Source: CBFCZU01 sp965602635 | GTDB taxonomy: Bacteria; Planctomycetota; Phycisphaerae; SM23-33 | NCBI GenBank assembly: GCA_965602635.1 | Contig: CBFCZU010000002.1 | Span: 1-63,912, forward strand | DNA length: 63,912 nt | Direction: 5' to 3' | Shown here: positions 1 through 7,796 of the stretch, piece after piece | Position numbering within the stretch: position 1 is the stretch's first letter | How the letters are laid out: every line of letters begins with the position of its first letter | Translations under genes and position numbers: made by a program | The notes under the pieces: model-generated | The model's database searches: none | What the model was told of the DNA's origin: nothing | Seen by the model: only the letters and a program-made list of their open reading frames with translations

Positions 1-153
1 CTCGGCCGAGGAACGGAAACCGAGGGGACCTTTGCAGAGCATGGATCCGTTTCCGTTCGTGAGCCACCACGTCCAGAACTCGCCGCCTTGCTTGTTGGTG
101 GCGTACTTCACGACGTGGGCACGTAGCTTGTTGGGCTTCGCTGCTGTCTTCAT
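1..153 (-). CDS. YegP-like (DUF1508) small protein, 3' end outside window
   Basis: The N-terminal 51 codons of a gene running off the left edge. The pattern F-W-x-W-x-L-x-N-G-N-G followed by F-x-S-S-A-E resembles the repeated motif of YegP/DUF1508 proteins (aromatic-rich strand, NGxxI turn, S-KA-A helix start), a small fold of unknown function. The ATG at 153 is chosen because it overlaps the TGA of the upstream gene as ATGA and has GGAAAGGA about 8 nt upstream; an in-frame ATG at 162 has no spacing to that site. Translation is probably coupled to the Pro-rich ORF. The family call rests on about 30 residues. Confidence 0.5.
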   Translation of the reverse strand, partial: MKTAAKPNKLRAHVVKYATNKQGGEFWTWWLTNGNGSMLCKGPLGFRSSAE

Positions 154-488
154 AGCTTCCATCCTTTCCGGAGGGCCGTGGAAACCCACCCTCCCAGGTT
201 GCGACGGGGACGGGACAAGCCGGCCTTGCAGGCCCGGCGGATTTGGTCTGGGTTGAACTGCTCGAGGATCTCAGCGGGACGGACCACCCGGCACAGTGCG
301 AGTAGGTCCGGGACGGTCATTGAGTCCAGGGCCTTCGGCGGGGAAGGCTGAGGGTCCGGAGCCTGGGGGGTCGGTGGCGCCGGCGACGTGGAGGAGGAGA
401 TGGACGGGATCCCGTTGCCGGCGGGGACCTGGATGTTGATCACGATCGAGAATGGAACGGGGGCGGGTGCTGGGGCGTGGCCTTCCAT
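150..488 (-). CDS. Hypothetical protein with proline-rich N-terminal half
   Basis: 112 residues, not recognised. Residues 1-12 and about 33-52 are rich in Pro, Ala and Ser, suggesting an extended or disordered segment; the C-terminal half (from about residue 55, LDSMTVPDLLAL) looks helical, and the tail is basic (RRACKAGLSRPRRN). A GAAAGGA ribosome-binding site lies about 9 nt before the ATG. It overlaps the next gene by ATGA, so the two form a pair. No catalytic motif is visible. It could belong to a small accessory or phage-derived unit that continues off the window. Confidence 0.6.
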   Translation of the reverse strand: MEGHAPAPAPVPFSIVINIQVPAGNGIPSISSSTSPAPPTPQAPDPQPSPPKALDSMTVPDLLALCRVVRPAEILEQFNPDQIRRACKAGLSRPRRNLGGWVSTALRKGWKL

Positions 489-562
489 GGCGTGTGTCCT
501 TTCGTGTGTCCCTTGCAGGACCCTGACACCGGGGAGGCCCCGAACAGCACCCTTGCGCGAAC

Positions 563-582
563 GTTACATAACATATATTATC
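563..582 (-). promoter_or_regulatory. AT-rich patch, possible promoter for the 488-to-1 gene pair
   Basis: A 20-bp block with a single G/C pair at each end and very few in between, in otherwise very GC-rich DNA, about 75-95 nt upstream of the Pro-rich ORF. It contains several TATA-like hexamers on both strands. I could not assign a convincing -35/-10 pair. Confidence 0.3.
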
Positions 583-660
583 GGACGTTGCGGAAGGGGG
601 CGTTCCGGCGGCATGGCCGCATTCCGCGGCCGCGGCTGGGGTTCGCTGGCCGGGCTGGGG

Positions 661-2199
661 TCAGTCGCCGCCGAGGTGCTGGCGGACGTAGTCCAGAACG
701 GCCGAGGAGTTGATCCGCTCCTGCTTGAGCGTGTCGCGCTGGCGGACCGTGACGGTCTGATCGTCGAGCGTCTGGCCGTCGACGGTGATGCAGAACGGAG
801 TGCCGGCCTCGTCCTGGCGGCGGTACCGCCGGCCGACGGCGCCTTTCTCGTCGTAGAAGCTCGACAGGCCCGACGCCCGGACGGCCTCGTGGATCCCGCG
901 GGCGATCTCCGGCATCCCCTGCTTCTTGACCAGCGGGAAGACCGCCACCTTCGTCGGTGCCAGCCGCGGGTGGAACTTCATCACGACCCGCTTCTGGGCG
1001 ACGCCCTTCTCGTCGGGTGCCTCGTCCTCGCAGTAGGCCTCGCACAGGAAGGCCAGCACCGTCCGGTCGATCCCGCCGGAGGGCTCGATCACATACGGGA
1101 TGAACCGCTCCTTGGTCTCGTCGTCGTAGTAGGCCATGTCCCGCCCGGAGATCTCCTGGTGCTGCTTGAGGTCGAAGTCGGTCCGGTTGGCGATGCCCTC
1201 CAGCTCGCAGATGCCGAACGGGAAGTCGTACTCGACGTCGGCGCAGGCGGCGGCGTAGTGGGCCAGCTCCTCGCTCTCGTGGTCGCGCAGCCGCAGCTTG
1301 CTGCTGGTGAGCCCCAGGCCGACGTACCACTGGAAGCGGGCGTCGCGCCAATACTCGTACCACCGGTCGGCCTCGCCGGGGTGGCAGAAGAACTCGATCT
1401 CCATCTGCTCGAACTCGCGGCTGCGGAAGGTGTAGTTCCGCGGGTTGATCTCGTTGCGGAAGGCCTTGCCGATCTGGGCGATGCCGAAGGGCAGCTTCAT
1501 CCGCGAGGTGTCGAGGACGTTGCGGTAGTTGCAGAAGATCCCCTGCGCCGTCTCCGGGCGGAGGTAGGCTGTCGCGGAGGTGTCCTCCATGGCCCCGACG
1601 GCCGTCTCGAACATCAGGTTGAATTTCCTGGGGGCGGTGAGCGCGTCGAGCGCCCCGCAGCCCGGGCACAGCGACTTGTCGTCGGGCCCCGGCTCGGCCC
1701 CGGGTGCGTACACGCGCGTCTCGTAGCCGCCCTTGAGCCGGCGTCTGGCCTTGCTGGGCGCCTTGGCCAGGGCAACCTCCACCGCCTGGGCGGCCTCCTC
1801 GGCCTCAACGCCTTCGGCGTGGACGGGTTGGCCCGCCTCGCGGAAGAACCGCACCGTAAAGAGGCGGTCGGCACGGAAGTGCCTCTTGCACTCCCTGCAC
1901 GTCACCATGGGATCGGTGAACTGCGTGACGTGCCCGGAGGCCTCCCACACCTTGGGGTTCATGATGATCGAGCAGTCGAGCCCGACGATGTCGTCGCGCC
2001 GGCGGACGATGTCCGTCCACCAGGCCTGCTTGATGTTGCGCTTCAGCTCGACCCCCAGCGGGCCGTAGTCCCAGAAGCCGTTGATGCCCCCGTAGATCTC
2101 GGATGACTGGAAGATGAACCCGCGCCGCTTGCACAGCGCCACCAGCCTGTCCATCAGGCCCCGCCGGGGCGGGTCGTCGCTTCGGGCCTCGGCCGTCAT
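661..2199 (-). CDS. glyS: Glycyl-tRNA synthetase, homodimeric class II type
   Basis: Charges tRNA-Gly with glycine in the cytoplasm. 512 residues, normal for the alpha2-type enzyme. Visible: Cys pairs of the insertion domain (CRECKRHF and CPGCG), class II motif 2 (FRNEINPRNYTFRSREFEQME), the RTDFDLKQH segment, motif 3 (PSGGIDRTVLAFL) and the C-terminal anticodon-binding domain (TKVAVFPLVKKQGMPEIA). The ATG at 2199 follows GGAGAG at good spacing; the open frame continues 33 codons upstream but that extension is Arg/Pro-rich, unlike the family, and lies over the predicted promoter. Monocistronic by context. Confidence 0.97.
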   Translation of the reverse strand: MTAEARSDDPPRRGLMDRLVALCKRRGFIFQSSEIYGGINGFWDYGPLGVELKRNIKQAWWTDIVRRRDDIVGLDCSIIMNPKVWEASGHVTQFTDPMVTCRECKRHFRADRLFTVRFFREAGQPVHAEGVEAEEAAQAVEVALAKAPSKARRRLKGGYETRVYAPGAEPGPDDKSLCPGCGALDALTAPRKFNLMFETAVGAMEDTSATAYLRPETAQGIFCNYRNVLDTSRMKLPFGIAQIGKAFRNEINPRNYTFRSREFEQMEIEFFCHPGEADRWYEYWRDARFQWYVGLGLTSSKLRLRDHESEELAHYAAACADVEYDFPFGICELEGIANRTDFDLKQHQEISGRDMAYYDDETKERFIPYVIEPSGGIDRTVLAFLCEAYCEDEAPDEKGVAQKRVVMKFHPRLAPTKVAVFPLVKKQGMPEIARGIHEAVRASGLSSFYDEKGAVGRRYRRQDEAGTPFCITVDGQTLDDQTVTVRQRDTLKQERINSSAVLDYVRQHLGGD

Positions 2200-2296
2200 G
2201 TTCTCTCCGCGTCTGAAGGCAGTCTCGCGCACCTGCCCGACTGCTTGCCCACCAGCTGGCAGGCGGGTTCGCCGCGCGGGCGGATGTCGAGTGGGC

Positions 2297-2325
2297 ATGA
2301 TAGGCCCTGGCGGCGGGGATTACAA
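2297..2325 (-). promoter_or_regulatory. Predicted sigma-70 type promoter of glyS
   Basis: On the minus strand, TTGTAA (2325-2320), 17 bp spacer, TATCAT (2302-2297), about 100 nt upstream of the chosen glyS start. The rest of the 2200-2570 gap shows no other gene; a possible plus-strand promoter for the small ORF at 2571 (CTTGGC, 16 bp, TATTAT ending near 2420) is weaker. Confidence 0.6.
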
Positions 2326-2570
2326 CCGTTGCGGCCCCCGCCGGCGGGGCCCCACCGTCGCCTGAGGCCGCTGTAAACAAACGCGGCAACTGCACTTGGC
2401 GGCGGCCTGAAGGCGGTATTATCGGCACGTCTTACCCAGTTTCAAAAGAGCGAAAACCCTTGGCCCCCAAGCGCTTCCGACGCCCATTTTCGCCGGATCG
2501 CGCCCCCGTCAATGGCCGGATCGGGTATCATGGTAGGTGTCAGTGAGATTGCCCCAGGAGGTGATCTGAA

Positions 2571-2645
2571 GTGTCGTCACGGCAGATTCGCCGGAAGCTG
2601 AAGATGGCCCTGTACATAGTGCTGAGCTTCGCGGCACTGTGTTAG
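2571..2645 (+). CDS. 24-residue small membrane-type ORF with near-perfect Shine-Dalgarno
   Basis: GTG-started ORF of 24 codons. The ribosome-binding site AGGAGGTGAT (2556-2565) is a 10-base match to the 3' end of 16S rRNA, 5 nt before the GTG, better than almost any other site in the window. The peptide has a basic N-terminus (SSRQIRRKLK) followed by a hydrophobic stretch (MALYIVLSFAAL) ending in Cys, as in a small single-pass membrane or leader peptide. It lies between the divergent glyS and the convergent exonuclease gene. I know no homologue; it could also be an attenuator-type leader without a following gene. Confidence 0.45.
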   Translation: MSSRQIRRKLKMALYIVLSFAALC

Positions 2646-2676
2646 GCCTGTCGCGCGCCGGCGTCGCCCGCGGCGT

Positions 2677-3963
2677 TTACTTCCCGCCGATCATCTTGTT
2701 GAACTCTCCCTCGTTTGTCACGCGCACGCCGAGCGTCCGGGCCCTCTCGGCCTTGGAGCCGGGGTCCTCGCCGGCCAGAACGTAGTCGGTCTTCTTCGAT
2801 ACGCTCGACGCCGACCTGCCGCCGGCGGCCTTGATCGCCTGCTGGGCCTCGGGCCGCGTGTATCCCGTCAGCGTGCCGGTGACGACGACCGTCTTGCCGG
2901 CAAGCGGCAGGTCGCCCCCCTCCCCCACCGCCTTCTCGGCCACCTCGGGCGGTTGCTGCACAAGGGGATCGCCCGGCGCCCAACCCAGCTCCCTCAACGC
3001 GGCGTGAAGGCGATGAAGTTTTCTGGCCTCCTTCGCGTCCAGCCACTTGTCATCGATGAACTGCGAAATGACGGCGGAAAAGAGACGCGCATGCAGCATC
3101 CGGACCTGCTCGTCGGGAAGCCCATGACGGAGCTTTATCTCTCGCATCTCCTCCATTTCCTCGGGCGTGATGCGAAGGTCCGCTACGACGGTCTTGAGCG
3201 CCTCCCAGTACTCAACCAAAGCGTTCCGAGCTGGAGCGGTCTGTACCGAAGGAGCCTGCTCTCCCACAGGGACGCGTTCGGGGGTGGCGATGTGGCGAGC
3301 CTTCAGACGGCGACAAGGTCCACGACCTCCTACCAACGAGGGCAAGAACAGAGGGTTTGTGAAGCTCTCCATGAACTTGTACTGTCCGGACCTCTCCAGG
3401 TCCCCAAACGTGCCAATGCCCTGCTGCCGCATCTCCTTCAGGTACCGGAGTAAGAGTTGTGCGGCTGCCGCAGCGTCCGCCGAGGCTTCGTGTTGCCCGG
3501 AATAGGACACGCCGAAATGGGCACAGGCCTGGGGGAGCCGGCATCGTTTGCCCAATCCCAGCAAGGGCCGCAGGTACATCACGCAGAGATGAGGTGGAAC
3601 ATCGAACACCTCAGCTTCTGCGAGCTCATGGGCCAGGAACCTGATATCGAAGTACACGTTGTAAGCGGCCACCACGCACCCCGAGAGGGCGCCGACCATG
3701 TCCCCGGCTATCTCCGCAAAGGTCGGCGCGTCCGCCACGTCCGAATCGGTTATCCCGTGTATCTCAGTGGCAGCGACTCGACGTCGCGGATTGACGAGCG
3801 TGTCGAGCACATGCCTTGGGGCGGCGCCCGGCTCCACACGGACTACCGAGACCTCCACTATGCGGTCGCGTCCTGCAGTCAGCCCCGTGGTTTCAAGATC
3901 GACCACAGCGAATGGTGTCTCGTTGACTGGCGAATCAAGAATCCCCAGCGAGTTCCCGCTCAT
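2677..3963 (-). CDS. DnaQ-like 3'-5' exonuclease with C-terminal BRCT domain
   Basis: 428 residues. Residues about 18-180 form a DEDDh exonuclease: VVDLETTGL (exo I D-x-E), AYNVYFDIRF (exo II Asp) and HEASADA (exo III His and Asp), so it should remove 3' nucleotides during repair or proofreading. A middle helical region (about 245-335) is not assigned. The C-terminal 75 residues are a BRCT domain (GKTVVVTGTL...AAGGR...VLAGEDPGSK) almost identical in its core to that of ligA next door. ATG 3963 follows AAGGGG by 7 nt; an in-frame GTG two codons upstream is less well placed. It lies 19 nt after ligA, probably the last gene of ndk-cupin-ligA-exo. The first half has lower GC than its neighbours. 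Confidence 0.85.
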   Translation of the reverse strand: MSGNSLGILDSPVNETPFAVVDLETTGLTAGRDRIVEVSVVRVEPGAAPRHVLDTLVNPRRRVAATEIHGITDSDVADAPTFAEIAGDMVGALSGCVVAAYNVYFDIRFLAHELAEAEVFDVPPHLCVMYLRPLLGLGKRCRLPQACAHFGVSYSGQHEASADAAAAAQLLLRYLKEMRQQGIGTFGDLERSGQYKFMESFTNPLFLPSLVGGRGPCRRLKARHIATPERVPVGEQAPSVQTAPARNALVEYWEALKTVVADLRITPEEMEEMREIKLRHGLPDEQVRMLHARLFSAVISQFIDDKWLDAKEARKLHRLHAALRELGWAPGDPLVQQPPEVAEKAVGEGGDLPLAGKTVVVTGTLTGYTRPEAQQAIKAAGGRSASSVSKKTDYVLAGEDPGSKAERARTLGVRVTNEGEFNKMIGGK

Positions 3964-3982
3964 CGTCACACCCCTTTGATTG

Positions 3983-6232
3983 TCACCTTCTCAAGCGTTC
4001 CAAGAACTCCGTTTCGTCGATGATTTCAACACCGTGCTTTCTTGCGTCGTTAATCTTCTTCGCCCCTGGGTTTTCCCCAGCCACGACGAAAGCAGTGGCA
4101 TCCGATACGCTCGACGCCGGCCTGCCGCCGGCGGCCGTGATCGCCTGCTGGGCCTCGGCCCGCGTGTATCCCCCCAGCGTGCCGGTGACGACGACCGTCT
4201 TGCCGGTCAGGGGCAAGCCCGGCCTGCCGTCCCGGCGCGCCAGGACCGTCATCTTCACGCCGGCTGCCTTAAGCCGGTCGATGATCTCTCGGGTCTTCGA
4301 GCCGGCGAAGAACTGCCGCACGCTGGCAGCGATCTCCGGGCCGATCTCCTCCACCTCGGCGAGCCCCTCTTCATCGGCGGCCGCAAGGGAATCGATGTCG
4401 CCGAAGTGCCCCGCCAGCAGCTCGGCCGCCCTGCCGCCCACGTGGCGGATTCCCAGCCCCGCCAGCAGCCTGGCCAGGCCTCGGCCCTTCGAGTCTGCCA
4501 CGCCCGCCAGGAGGTTGTCCGTCGATTTCCGCTGAAGGCGCTGAATGACCGTCTTGCCGGTCTTCTTGTCGATATGCCGGGACAGCTCCATCCCGATAAG
4601 GTCGCCCTCCTTCAGGGCGTACAGGTCGGCGAAGTGCTCGACCGTGTCGGCGTCCACGAGCTTGTCGCTGACCGCCGGGCCGAGGCCCTCGATGTCCATC
4701 TGGTCGCGACCGGCGAAGAACCGCAGCCGCTCCTTTATCTGGGCCGGACACTCGGGGTTGATGCATCGCAGTTCAACCAGACGATCCACCTCTTCGACGG
4801 GGTCGTCGCACCCCCTGCCCTGGAGGTTCTTCTTGCTGGGTCTGGTGCGGCATGTCTTGGGCAGTTCAACCAGTTGTCTTCGTTCATATCGCAGCTCGCA
4901 GTCGGGGTTCACGCAGCGGAAGGCCCGCATGTCCGGCCGCGGCGAGTCCCATGCGAGTTCGCTCTCACACTTCGGACAACTTCTGGGAGGGGCGATATGG
5001 CGCGTGCCTTTGGCCCTCTTGGGCAGAATAACGTCGACTACTTGTGGAATGATCTCGCCCGCCTTCTCTACAAGGATGCTGTCTCCGATCCGTAGGTCCA
5101 GATTTCTTCTCTGCAGATGCTCTATGTTATCGAAGTTGTGCAGCGAGGCGTTTGAGACGGTCGTGCCGGCGAGCTGGACCGGGTCGAAGTGGGCCACGGG
5201 CGTGATGGTGCCCAGCCGCCCCACCTGGAAGGAGACTTCCCGCAGGACGGTCTCTGCCCGCTCGGCCTCGTACTTGTAGGCGATGCACCAACGGGGATAC
5301 TTGCTGGTGGCCCCCAGCTCGGCCCGCTGAGCCAGCGAATCGACCTTCACCACCATGCCGTCCATCTCGTAGGCAAGCTCGTATCGGCGCGAGGCCCACT
5401 CGTCGATGACGGCGCAGGCCTCGTCGATGGTCTTGCAGGTGCGGACGTGCGGGCTGGTGGGCACCCCCCACCGCCGCAGAGCCTCCATGAGTTCCGAGCC
5501 CAGCGTGGGCACAGGTTTGAAACCTGTGCCACCAAAACGGACCTGCCCGAAGCCGTGGGCTATGAATGCGAGCCCGCGCTCGGCGACGGCCTTTGGGTCG
5601 AGCTGCTTGAGCGTCCCGGCCGCACCGTTGCGGGGGTTGGCGAAGGTCTCCTGCCCGGCCTCGGCGCGGGCAGCGTTGAACCGGGCGAACTCGTCGCGCG
5701 GCCAGTAAACCTCCCCTCGCACCTCCAGCACCTCTGGCGGCGCGGCCCCCCCCCCGGCCAGGCGCAGCGGGATCGACCGGATGGTGCGGGCATTGGCCGT
5801 GATGTCGTCGCCCGTCCGCCCGTCGCCCCGCGTGGCCGCCAGGACCAGCGAGCCGCCCTCGTACCGCAGCGACACGGCCACGCCGTCGATCTTCGGCTCG
5901 ACCGTGTATTTGCGCTCGGCCTCGCCCAGCGCCTTGGCCACCCGGGCGTCGAACTCGCGCAGCTCGTCGAGGGTGTAGGTGTTGTTGATGCTGAGCATCG
6001 GCGTGGGGTGGGCGATCTTGGCGAAGCCCTCGATCGGCTCGCCACCGACGCGCTGGGTGGGCGAGTCGGCCGTGACAAGCTCGGGGTGCCTGGCCTCCAG
6101 CTCCCCCAGCTCCGCCATCAGCTTGTCGTACTCGCGGTCTGAGATTTCCGGCGCCGCCTGGACGTAATACAGCCTGTCGTGACGGCGGATCTCGTCCCGC
6201 AGGCGCTGTATGCGGTCGGCGTCGGAGGCCAT
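3983..6232 (-). CDS. ligA: NAD-dependent DNA ligase with enlarged zinc-finger region
   Basis: Seals nicks in replication and repair. 749 residues, about 75 more than usual. Order: NAD-binding Ia domain (1-70), adenylation domain with nucleophile K114 in EPKIDG, OB fold (about 330-415), Cys region, helix-hairpin-helix repeats (about 560-660), BRCT (about 670-745). The zinc region is odd: C419-x2-C422 is followed by RCVNPDC (440-445), then about 45 extra residues with C461 and C475, then RCINPEC (490-495), as if half of the finger were duplicated. Residues 234-243 (GGTGFKPVPT) are encoded by a palindromic repeat. The start lies 7 nt after the cupin stop, so translation is probably coupled. Confidence 0.97.
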   Translation of the reverse strand: MASDADRIQRLRDEIRRHDRLYYVQAAPEISDREYDKLMAELGELEARHPELVTADSPTQRVGGEPIEGFAKIAHPTPMLSINNTYTLDELREFDARVAKALGEAERKYTVEPKIDGVAVSLRYEGGSLVLAATRGDGRTGDDITANARTIRSIPLRLAGGGAAPPEVLEVRGEVYWPRDEFARFNAARAEAGQETFANPRNGAAGTLKQLDPKAVAERGLAFIAHGFGQVRFGGTGFKPVPTLGSELMEALRRWGVPTSPHVRTCKTIDEACAVIDEWASRRYELAYEMDGMVVKVDSLAQRAELGATSKYPRWCIAYKYEAERAETVLREVSFQVGRLGTITPVAHFDPVQLAGTTVSNASLHNFDNIEHLQRRNLDLRIGDSILVEKAGEIIPQVVDVILPKRAKGTRHIAPPRSCPKCESELAWDSPRPDMRAFRCVNPDCELRYERRQLVELPKTCRTRPSKKNLQGRGCDDPVEEVDRLVELRCINPECPAQIKERLRFFAGRDQMDIEGLGPAVSDKLVDADTVEHFADLYALKEGDLIGMELSRHIDKKTGKTVIQRLQRKSTDNLLAGVADSKGRGLARLLAGLGIRHVGGRAAELLAGHFGDIDSLAAADEEGLAEVEEIGPEIAASVRQFFAGSKTREIIDRLKAAGVKMTVLARRDGRPGLPLTGKTVVVTGTLGGYTRAEAQQAITAAGGRPASSVSDATAFVVAGENPGAKKINDARKHGVEIIDETEFLERLRR
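5508..5530. repeat. 23-bp palindrome inserted in frame within ligA
   Basis: Two perfect 11-bp arms, GGCACAGGTTT and its reverse complement, around a single G. In the ligA frame it encodes GTGFKPVP. It falls in a loop of the adenylation domain that is variable in the family, between AFIAHGFGQVRF and TLGSELMEALRRWG. The shape is that of a small dispersed palindromic element that tolerates insertion in coding sequence. Confidence 0.75.
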
Positions 6233-6239
6233 CTCCCGG

Positions 6240-6584
6240 CTACCTCGTGTCGCGAGGAACGATGCAAAGGAACTTCAGCGGCTTGGACCCGGCGTTCACG
6301 AACTGGTGTTTCTCGTCGGGGCGGATGTAAACGCAGTCGCCGGGCGAGACCTTGTGCTCGTCCTTGCCGGTGCGGACGGTCCCCTGCCCGGCGAGGACGT
6401 ACACCTCGTGCTCCCAGTGGTGGGTATGCAGCGGCGTGTGGCCGCCGGAGTCCACCTCGAAGAAGCGCATGTTGAAGTTGGGCGCGTTCTGGTTGGGCCC
6501 GATGAGCACGCGCACGGTTACTCCCTCGGCGCCCCTCTCACCCACGGGATTGGCTGGAACGGATTCGGAAACTCTTATCTCCAT
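6240..6584 (-). CDS. Single-domain cupin protein
   Basis: 114 residues forming one cupin beta-barrel: motif 1 GGHTPLHTHHWEHEVYVLAG supplies the usual two His and one Glu metal ligands, motif 2 PGDCVYIRPDEKHQFVN the final His. Such proteins bind a metal and often a small acid or sugar; the substrate cannot be read from the sequence. GAGGA lies about 9 nt before the ATG. It sits 42 nt after ndk and 7 nt before ligA, so it is co-transcribed with nucleotide and repair genes, although no functional link is obvious. Confidence 0.88.
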   Translation of the reverse strand: MEIRVSESVPANPVGERGAEGVTVRVLIGPNQNAPNFNMRFFEVDSGGHTPLHTHHWEHEVYVLAGQGTVRTGKDEHKVSPGDCVYIRPDEKHQFVNAGSKPLKFLCIVPRDTR

Positions 6585-6626
6585 GGCAAAGTCCTCGGTC
6601 TCGGCGATTTGTTGGGTCAGTGTTCC

Positions 6627-7115
6627 TCAGACGACCTCTCCGGTGGAGGTGTCGTAAATCCACCGCAGGGCGTCGAGGTCGTACTCGATGATTTCCTCGG
6701 GTCGGAAGAAGAGCTGGACTTCCTGCTCGGCCGCCTCGGGCGAGTCGCTGCCGTGGACGAGGTTGAACCTCTTGGACATGGCCAGGTCGCCGCGGATGGT
6801 GCCGGCTGGCGCGTCCGGGCCGAACGTCGGGCCCACCATCGAGCGGACGACCGCCACGGCCCCCTTGCCCTCAACGACCATCAGCACCACCGGCCCGGAG
6901 GCCATGTAAGCCAGAAGCGGCTCGTAAAAGTCCTTGCCCGCGTGCGCCCCGTAATGCCGCTCCAGCAGCTCCCGCTCCAGGCGGGCGAGCTTCAGGGCGA
7001 CGATCTTCAGGCCCTTGGACTCGAACTGTGCCACAATCCGCCCGACCAGTTGCCGCTGGACGGCATCGGGCTTGAGAATGACCAGCGTGTGCTCCAGCCG
7101 GGTCCGACCGCTCAT
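6627..7115 (-). CDS. ndk: Nucleoside diphosphate kinase
   Basis: Transfers the gamma phosphate of ATP to NDPs through a phosphohistidine. 162 residues, slightly longer than the usual 140-150. Catalytic H121 lies in NLVHGSDSPEAAEQE; TLVILKPDAVQR is the typical N-terminus and the RSMVGPTFGPDAPAGTIRGD segment is close to the family pattern, with an expanded loop. GGAGAG precedes the ATG. First gene of the operon with the cupin, ligA and exonuclease genes. Confidence 0.97.
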   Translation of the reverse strand: MSGRTRLEHTLVILKPDAVQRQLVGRIVAQFESKGLKIVALKLARLERELLERHYGAHAGKDFYEPLLAYMASGPVVLMVVEGKGAVAVVRSMVGPTFGPDAPAGTIRGDLAMSKRFNLVHGSDSPEAAEQEVQLFFRPEEIIEYDLDALRWIYDTSTGEVV

Positions 7116-7151
7116 CAGAAAAGCTCTCCTCTACTCGGTCCTGCCCTGGCC

Positions 7152-7180
7152 AATCTAAGAGGGTCGGCCGCGGACGTCAA
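7152..7180 (-). promoter_or_regulatory. Predicted promoter of the ndk-cupin-ligA-exonuclease operon
   Basis: Minus strand TTGACG (7180-7175), 17 bp spacer, TAGATT (7157-7152), leaving a leader of about 30 nt before ndk. It is back to back with the response-regulator promoter at 7211-7239. Confidence 0.7.
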
Positions 7181-7210
7181 GCCCGCGGGCCGGGTGGGGC
7201 CGGAATGCAT

Positions 7211-7239
7211 TTGACAGTCTCGCGCCGGTCTGCTACCAT
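7211..7239 (+). promoter_or_regulatory. Predicted promoter of the response regulator gene
   Basis: TTGACA (7211-7216), 17 bp spacer, TACCAT (7234-7239). The ribosome-binding site GGAGGTGGT begins at 7259, giving a short leader. Confidence 0.7.
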
Positions 7240-7276
7240 GCTACGGTGAAAGGGGGCGCGGAGGTGGTACCCAGAG

Positions 7277-7660
7277 ATGGCCGGTGAACTTAGCGGCAAG
7301 CGGGTGTTGGTGGTCGATGACGACGCGGATATCCTTACGGCGATCCGGACCGCCATGGAGGAGGCCGGGGCCCAGGTCGATACCGCCGCCGACGGCAACC
7401 ACGCCGTCAGCAAGGCGACGGAAACCGACCCGGACCTGATAATCCTGGACCTGATGCTCCCCAAGCGCAGCGGGTTCCTGGTCGCCGAGAAGCTCAAGAG
7501 CGGCAAGGCCAAGGGCGAGAAGCCCCGGGTGATAATGGTCACCGGCAATCCCGGGCAGCGGCATCGCACCTACGCCGACCGGATCGGCGTGGACGCCTAC
7601 TTCACCAAGCCCTTCCGGATGGACCGCCTGGTGGAATCGGCTGAGAAATTGTTTGCTTGA
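7277..7660 (+). CDS. Stand-alone response regulator receiver protein
   Basis: 127 residues, a single receiver domain with no output domain. Acidic cluster D14-D16 in VLVVDDDAD, phospho-acceptor D58 in LIILDLMLP, conserved Thr (MVTG) and Lys (FTKPF). CheY-like or a phosphorelay intermediate. No kinase gene is adjacent; the nearest is the histidine kinase at 11170, and the two cannot be paired from sequence alone. RBS GGAGGTGGT is 9 nt upstream of the ATG. The stop codon lies inside the -35 box of the downstream rpsO promoter. Confidence 0.93.
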   Translation: MAGELSGKRVLVVDDDADILTAIRTAMEEAGAQVDTAADGNHAVSKATETDPDLIILDLMLPKRSGFLVAEKLKSGKAKGEKPRVIMVTGNPGQRHRTYADRIGVDAYFTKPFRMDRLVESAEKLFA

Positions 7661-7685
7661 CACGGCGCGAATGACCGATTAGAAG
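7657..7685 (+). promoter_or_regulatory. Predicted rpsO promoter overlapping the response regulator stop codon
   Basis: TTGACA (7657-7662), 17 bp spacer, TAGAAG (7680-7685). The TGA stop at 7658-7660 is part of the -35 hexamer. It gives rpsO a leader of about 105 nt, long enough for S15 autoregulation, though I could not identify a specific S15-binding fold. Confidence 0.6.
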
Positions 7686-7796
7686 ATGGACAGGAAATAG
7701 AGACGGTTAGAGTGGATTCGGTGAGAGGATTGAGGTAAGGACAAGAGTTAGAAGGTTCTGAGCAGAGGCGGACGGGAAAAGGCAAGCGTAAACGAG

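Noticed and set aside
388..2106. 572-residue plus-strand ORF opposite glyS
   Set aside because: Antisense shadow: it overlaps glyS completely, which has all family motifs.
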